This document shows positions 58,670 through 64,000 of a stretch of 64,000 nt of DNA, piece by piece. Source of the stretch: Candidatus Rifleibacteriota bacterium (lineage in GTDB: Bacteria; Muiribacteriota; Ozemobacteria; Ozemobacterales; Ozemobacteraceae); NCBI GenBank assembly GCA_015233155.1, contig JADFYG010000004.1:98005-162004 (forward strand), given 5' to 3'. The translations under genes were made by a program, and so were the position numbers. The stretch's first letter is position 1. Each line of letters opens with the position of its first letter. The notes beneath the pieces were generated by a model. The model worked only from the letters and a program-made list of their open reading frames with translations, was not told where the DNA came from and did not search any database.

Positions 58670-59491
58670 ATGCCCGTCTATTTAATGAATTATGTAAACC
58701 AGTTAGTTGAAGCCGATGTTTCGGAAGCTGATACTGCCCGAGAAAGCCTTGATGAATGCACATTTCATATCAATTCCACAGTATCCGTTCGTGTGAAAAG
58801 ACATTGTTTTGCCGGGTACTTCGCGACAGCGGTATTTGTCCTGGTGAATATTATTGCTATGCTGACGAGTCCGGCAATTGTGTTTGCGCAGGCAGGCACT
58901 CTTGTCGTTCCGCGTATTCAATATGACGGAGGGGGCGACTGGTATACCGACCCCACATCCATGCCAAATCTGCTTAAGGCGGCTGCAGCGCAGCTGAATA
59001 TTCTTACCCGCCCCGATAATTTAGCGATCAGGGTAAGCGACACGGAATTGTTCAGCTATCCGATGTTGTATCTCACGGGCCACGGTAACGTGAAGTTCGA
59101 CGAAGTTGAGATAAATCGTCTTGTAACATATCTCGACAATGGCGGTTTTCTCTGGATCGATGACTGTTATGGCATAGATCGTTCAATTCGCCGCGAGCTG
59201 AAGAAAATGTATCCGGAGTTGCAGCTTGCCGCAATTCCGGCAGATCATCCGATCTTCCACACTGTGTTCGATTTTCCCAAGGGATTACCCAAGGTTCATG
59301 AGCATGATGGGAAACCTCCCGTCGCCTATGGTATATTCAACAAGGGGCGGCTTGCGGTGTTATACACATTCGAAACCGACATCGGATGCGGCCTCGAAGA
59401 CCAGGGCGTTCATCCGGAAGACAAACCCGAGATTCGTGAGCAGGCGCTTCACATGGCGCTTAATATTCTGGTATTCGCGATGAACCAGTAA
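58670..59491 (+). CDS. DUF4159 domain protein
   Basis: LVVPRIQYDGGGDWYTDPTSMPNLLKAAA...YPMLYLTGHGNVKFDEVEINRLVTYLDNGGFLWIDDCYGIDRSIRRELKKMYPELQL. Confidence 0.88.
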   Translation: MPVYLMNYVNQLVEADVSEADTARESLDECTFHINSTVSVRVKRHCFAGYFATAVFVLVNIIAMLTSPAIVFAQAGTLVVPRIQYDGGGDWYTDPTSMPNLLKAAAAQLNILTRPDNLAIRVSDTELFSYPMLYLTGHGNVKFDEVEINRLVTYLDNGGFLWIDDCYGIDRSIRRELKKMYPELQLAAIPADHPIFHTVFDFPKGLPKVHEHDGKPPVAYGIFNKGRLAVLYTFETDIGCGLEDQGVHPEDKPEIREQALHMALNILVFAMNQ

Positions 59492-59525
59492 GCAGCACAA
59501 GAAAACAGAGACAGAGGCAAGTTGC

Positions 59526-62500
59526 ATGGACGATAAAAACCTTATCCGACAGCTTGAAGATTATCCGCGGCATTCCGAAGCCGTGGAAAACCTGCTTGAG
59601 AGCTATCGTCATGCCCGTCAGACGCGTGTATTCATAGCTCGTTTCGGTGCCGGCATAGCCGTGATTGTGGGTATTATACTGGTTTTTTTGTTGTTCGAGC
59701 GGACTCCGCTACGATCCGAAATTGGGCGTATCCTTTGTTCAATGTGTTTCTATTCATTTCTGATTGTTGCGATCGTATGGGTATTGCGCACAATATTGCG
59801 ACCGCCGGTTTTTGGAAGACTTGCTCTCGAACTCGAATCAGTAAATCCTGAGGCACATTCAGTTCTCATCAGCGCGGTGGAATTTCTCGAGACGCCTTAT
59901 GTTCCGGGCATGTCATTTGCCTTACGTAAACTCACAGTAGTTCAGGCTGCTGGAAAAATGCGTTCAGAGGATGTTGGTCGTGCTCTTGTCAGATTCACGT
60001 TATGGCCGGCCTGGACAGCCCTGTTTGTGCTGGCTGGCATACTTGCCGTCTGGCACAATCTTTCTCCGCTTGAGGTTGAGCGCGGAGTTGCACGGCTGCT
60101 TAAACCGTATGCTTTGTTAACGCCATGGTCTGGTTTCACTGTAAACATTTATCCAGGCGATTTGCTTATTGCGCGAGGGGAAAGCGTTCAGATTTCAGCT
60201 ATTCCTTCAGATATTTTGGAGCGTGAACCCGTTTTAACGCTGTTTTTGCCCGGAGAACAGACGGGAAATGCCACTGAGATGTACCCGGATGAAAAGGCCT
60301 CTTCCGCGCGATATGTTTTTACTCTCAATGGTCTTCAGGAATCGACTGATTATCAGGTCACTGCAGGGAGTTTTATTTCGGAAAGGCATTCAATAAAGGT
60401 GATGCCGCGTCCGGAAATTAAGAAACTGCAACTTACTCTGCACCAACCTGCCTATCTCGGTAGTGGTCCGGTGTTGCTTCCGGAGGGAACGGGGGAAGCG
60501 ACGGTTCTGGCCGGTACGCGAATCGAACTTGCGGGCTTGTCGAGTCAACTCCTGGGTTCTGCCGCAGTTCTCCTCGACCCGGGAGCGACACTTACATGCA
60601 ATATTAGTGGCGAACAATTTCATGCTACGTTCGATATTGCCACGACCACTCGGTATAGTCTGCGCATAGCCAATATTTCGGGGTTAACCAATGAAAATCC
60701 GGTTAAGTACCAGATAACCTCCGTTTACGATTCTTCTCCCACCGTGACGATTCTGAAACCGGGTGTGGATATGCCTTTTCCTACCAGCAGGCGACTCGAT
60801 TTAAAGGTCGTGGCAAAAGATGACTTTGGTTTGACCAGCGTCATTTTATACTATGGTGTTGGCGACCGCCGTCAGAGGATTCCGCAAAATCTTAAGGCGG
60901 ATTTCACGTCCGCACGTGATTTTGAAGTTGATTTTCCGTGGATGCTTGACACCGTACAAGTGATGCCTGGCACGGAAATAACATATTTTGTTGCGGCGGA
61001 GGACAATATGCGTCCGGTTCCGCATGTTGCAACGACACCTACTTTTAAGGTGACGATGCCATCCATGTATGACGCTTATCGCGGGAACGACGAAGCTCAC
61101 GGGAATATCTCCAAAAAGCTTGAAGATATCGTCGAGTCGCAGAAGATGCGGCACGAAGCGTTGCAGAAGGCGTATGAAGAGATCAAACATGAAGGCAAGC
61201 TCGATGAGGAGATGCAGAAGAAACTTGAGGAGCAGATTCGACAGGACGAAGAGCATCAGAAAGAAGCCCAGGATTTGCTTAAGAACATGAATAATCTACA
61301 GGAAAAGCTCAAAGATAATCCTTTTTCCACCCCGGAAGCGCTCGAGAAAATGCAAAAAGTTCAGGAGCTTATGAATCAGGTTCTTGATGACGAGACAAAA
61401 AAGCTTATGAAACAATTGCGGGAGTCGCTTCAAAACATGAAGATGGAGCCGAAAGATATCGAGAAATATGAGCAGGCGTTCAAAATGGAGGATTACCTTA
61501 AGGGACTGGATCGTTCCATCGAATTGCTTAAGAAGGTTCGTGAGGAAATGAAAATGAACGCGCTCGGCGAGGCTCTTCAGGACTTGTTGAAGCGCCAGGA
61601 GGCCATTGCCAGTGAGACTGCCGCTCTAGAACAGCAGAAAAAAGAGCAGGGCAATTTGTCTCCCGAAGAAGAGTCGAAACTGAGCGATTTGCAGAAACAG
61701 CAGGAAAAGATCAAGGACGAATTGAGCAAGATGCAGAAAGACGCGCAGGAACTGGCACAGCAAAAACCGAAGGAAGGCGAACAGCAGGATCCGGGGCGCG
61801 AAGATCTGAAGAATATTGCAGACAAGTTGAAAAGCGAAGATCATCAGAAAATGTCTGATGATATCAAGAAAAATTTAGAGGAAAAGAAGCTGAGCGAGGC
61901 TCAACAGAATCAGCAGAAGATGCTTACATTTCTCAAATCGCTGGCAAAGCAGGGTGAACAGATATGCCGTCAGTGTTCAGGCGGTCAAGCGCCACAACTT
62001 GATTTGTCCAGATTCATTCGCAAGGCGTTGAATGTTTCACAGGACCAGGAAATATTACTGATGCGGCTCGATGGACTTCCGGGACAATTCATGCGGGGAC
62101 ACATGCCAGCCATAGAAGGGCGCATAGAAGAAGTATCAATATTGCAGTTACTGGTCAAGCGTCAGGCCCAGGATCTCGAAGATGCGCTGGAGATGTATGT
62201 GCGGTCGAGTTTTAGCATGGACCCGAATGTACTGCAGCCCATGGCTGGTGTACAGGGAATTCTCGGTGAAATCGTAAAATTGCTTGAAGATCGGCAGATA
62301 GACAATTCCCGTGAAAGGCAACGCGAAATCATCAGGAGATTCAATTTGGTGGCGATTGAGCTGATGAAAGCCCAGGATCATCAACAGAATCAGCCAAGCG
62401 AAAAGGATGGAAAAAGTGGTTCTGCGCTAAGTGCGATGCAGCAGTTCAAGCAATTGACGCGGCGTCAACTCAGCATGTATCAGCAGTCTCAAAAGCAGAT

Positions 62501-63020
62501 GTCCTCGCCCCAGGATAAGCAGAGTACGGAACAGATACAGAAAATGGCCATGGAACAACGTATGGTTCGTGAGCAGCTCGAACGTTTAATGCGTGAAAGC
62601 CGCGAACAGATGAAAACAATGGGGCGTATGGACGATGTGACGCGCGACATGAAAGATGTCGAAACGAAGATTCTTGATCCGAAGCTGCGTCGTGAAGTCG
62701 CCGAGAAGCAGAAGTCGATCTATGAACGCATGCTTCGTGCGCAGAAATCCATCAAGAATCGTGACGAAGAAAGCGAAGAACGCAAGGCAAAACAGGCGCA
62801 GGAACTTGCACAAACCGAGCCGGACAAACCATTGCCGGCGGCAGGTTCCGATACAAGAGATTTATCGCATGATTATCTTGGCGAGATGCGCGAATCGTTT
62901 CCGAAAAGTTATGAAAATGATCTGCGTGACTATTATCGTTCGTTGAATTTATATCAGGGCGAAACTTCCCAGCCAGGAGCCGGGTCGTCTGTATCGTCTG
63001 CGTCGAAATCGATCGAGTGA
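59526..63020 (+). CDS. DUF4175-like membrane protein with long coiled-coil region
   Basis: N-terminal TMs, beta-rich middle, then Gln/Lys/Glu/Met-rich heptad region (about 61080..62820). Confidence 0.75.
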   Translation: MDDKNLIRQLEDYPRHSEAVENLLESYRHARQTRVFIARFGAGIAVIVGIILVFLLFERTPLRSEIGRILCSMCFYSFLIVAIVWVLRTILRPPVFGRLALELESVNPEAHSVLISAVEFLETPYVPGMSFALRKLTVVQAAGKMRSEDVGRALVRFTLWPAWTALFVLAGILAVWHNLSPLEVERGVARLLKPYALLTPWSGFTVNIYPGDLLIARGESVQISAIPSDILEREPVLTLFLPGEQTGNATEMYPDEKASSARYVFTLNGLQESTDYQVTAGSFISERHSIKVMPRPEIKKLQLTLHQPAYLGSGPVLLPEGTGEATVLAGTRIELAGLSSQLLGSAAVLLDPGATLTCNISGEQFHATFDIATTTRYSLRIANISGLTNENPVKYQITSVYDSSPTVTILKPGVDMPFPTSRRLDLKVVAKDDFGLTSVILYYGVGDRRQRIPQNLKADFTSARDFEVDFPWMLDTVQVMPGTEITYFVAAEDNMRPVPHVATTPTFKVTMPSMYDAYRGNDEAHGNISKKLEDIVESQKMRHEALQKAYEEIKHEGKLDEEMQKKLEEQIRQDEEHQKEAQDLLKNMNNLQEKLKDNPFSTPEALEKMQKVQELMNQVLDDETKKLMKQLRESLQNMKMEPKDIEKYEQAFKMEDYLKGLDRSIELLKKVREEMKMNALGEALQDLLKRQEAIASETAALEQQKKEQGNLSPEEESKLSDLQKQQEKIKDELSKMQKDAQELAQQKPKEGEQQDPGREDLKNIADKLKSEDHQKMSDDIKKNLEEKKLSEAQQNQQKMLTFLKSLAKQGEQICRQCSGGQAPQLDLSRFIRKALNVSQDQEILLMRLDGLPGQFMRGHMPAIEGRIEEVSILQLLVKRQAQDLEDALEMYVRSSFSMDPNVLQPMAGVQGILGEIVKLLEDRQIDNSRERQREIIRRFNLVAIELMKAQDHQQNQPSEKDGKSGSALSAMQQFKQLTRRQLSMYQQSQKQMSSPQDKQSTEQIQKMAMEQRMVREQLERLMRESREQMKTMGRMDDVTRDMKDVETKILDPKLRREVAEKQKSIYERMLRAQKSIKNRDEESEERKAKQAQELAQTEPDKPLPAAGSDTRDLSHDYLGEMRESFPKSYENDLRDYYRSLNLYQGETSQPGAGSSVSSASKSIE

Positions 63021-63026
63021 AGAAGG

Positions 63027-64000
63027 ATGATGAGAACGAAATTTTTTCGTTTTGAAAATCATGGTTCCGCGACAATGCCCATGTTGGTGGGGGCCATCTG
63101 TCTGGTCGCGATGCTTGCAATGGAGCTTCCATTAAAAGCTCAGACGCCGTTTCCCGGACAAAATCAGGTTAATCAGTTATTTCAGGACGCTCTTAGCGAA
63201 CTGAGTCAGAGGCGTTTGAAGTCCGCTCGTGAAAAGCTAGAAAAGCTTATCAAGGAGTATCCGAAACATGAGATTGTTACTCATGCAACAGTTGATCTTG
63301 CAAAGATTTTGATTGACGAGCGCAGTTTCGATCGTGCTATAGAATTGCTCATTCCGATTGCTGACCGGCCGATTATTGACGCTGACGTTCATAATGCACG
63401 AATCATGCTTCTCAAGACGCTGGGCGATTTGCAGCGTTTCAAGCAGGGGATTGATTTGCTTGAAAAATGGTGGAAGGCAGACTCTTCCAATGTTGACACC
63501 GGGCGCAATCTCGCCGCATTTTATCTGCAGTCCGGGCGTGCTGACGAAGGACGTTTGCTTCTTGAGGGGCTGCTTGAGCGAACAGCCGATCCGGAGGTTT
63601 TCAACGACCTTCTTAAGCTGGCGGTAAAAAGCGGAGGCATCGACTCATTATTCAACACCATCGAGGGTCGCAAGGCCAGATACAAATCGGTTGATTTTCT
63701 TGAGTTTACTGTCAACTGCCTGATTGCCATGAGGCAGGATGCATCGGCGTCGCAGCGGCTGCGTGAAGCTCCCGAAACCCAGGACTCAATTTCCCTGCTT
63801 CGGAAACTTGCGCGCCTTGATCTCGATAGTAATCATCCGGAACTGGCCCTTGATTCATACAAGAGAGTCGAGCAACTGGGCGTTCGCGACTGGGAGAACA
63901 TCAAAGCGATCGGCCACTGTCTGTTTATGCTGAAGCGTATCCCGGAAGCTATCAGGACATGGAGACTTACGCTGATCGGAGGGCAATTTTCCACCCTCGA
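63027..64000 (+). CDS. TPR-like repeat protein, truncated by window end
   Basis: Open frame from ATG 63027 (AAGGATG context): MMRTKFFRFENHGSATMPML...LFQDALSELSQRRLKSAREKLEKLIKEYPKHEIVTHATVDLAKILIDERSFDRAIELL; no stop before 64000. Confidence 0.8.
   Translation, partial: MMRTKFFRFENHGSATMPMLVGAICLVAMLAMELPLKAQTPFPGQNQVNQLFQDALSELSQRRLKSAREKLEKLIKEYPKHEIVTHATVDLAKILIDERSFDRAIELLIPIADRPIIDADVHNARIMLLKTLGDLQRFKQGIDLLEKWWKADSSNVDTGRNLAAFYLQSGRADEGRLLLEGLLERTADPEVFNDLLKLAVKSGGIDSLFNTIEGRKARYKSVDFLEFTVNCLIAMRQDASASQRLREAPETQDSISLLRKLARLDLDSNHPELALDSYKRVEQLGVRDWENIKAIGHCLFMLKRIPEAIRTWRLTLIGGQFSTL

Overview
64 kb bacterial chromosomal window, densely coded. It holds about 44 protein-coding genes (two truncated by the window edges). 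I saw no rRNA, tRNA, CRISPR array or intact transposon. Taxonomy cannot be fixed from this window; gene content resembles a signalling-rich uncultured lineage (inference only). Main blocks: (1) partial argF and a heme-motif MCP; (2) a SpoIIE phosphatase apparently split in two, STAS and HEAT-repeat proteins; (3) an ECF sigma / FecR-like anti-sigma / pseudopilin operon, preceded by a 90-bp-repeat lipoprotein gene; (4) a UvrD helicase-nuclease, a GAF-GAF-PAS cyclase and two adjacent large SpoIIE phosphatases; (5) two MFS transporters; (6) a tandem-glutaredoxin lipoprotein, then a second pseudopilin cassette overlapping a class D beta-lactamase gene; (7) a tandem-kinase/SUMF1/PEGA receptor-like protein; (8) a response regulator with HATPase and a VIT/vWA protein; (9) CheD, a cyanophycinase-like protein lacking catalytic residues, and a MalEFG-type ABC cluster; (10) AmrS-type radical SAM, SPOR, SH3 and DHH proteins; (11) a long MoxR-DUF58-vWA-DUF4159-coiled-coil-TPR operon. 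The most interesting signals are the two paralogous pseudopilin cassettes (one wired to an ECF/anti-sigma pair, one coupled to a beta-lactamase), the split phosphatase, the S51-like pseudoenzyme, a tiny ORF coupled at both ends in the MoxR operon, and several intergenic inverted repeats. Family calls come from motif recognition only; no database search was run.
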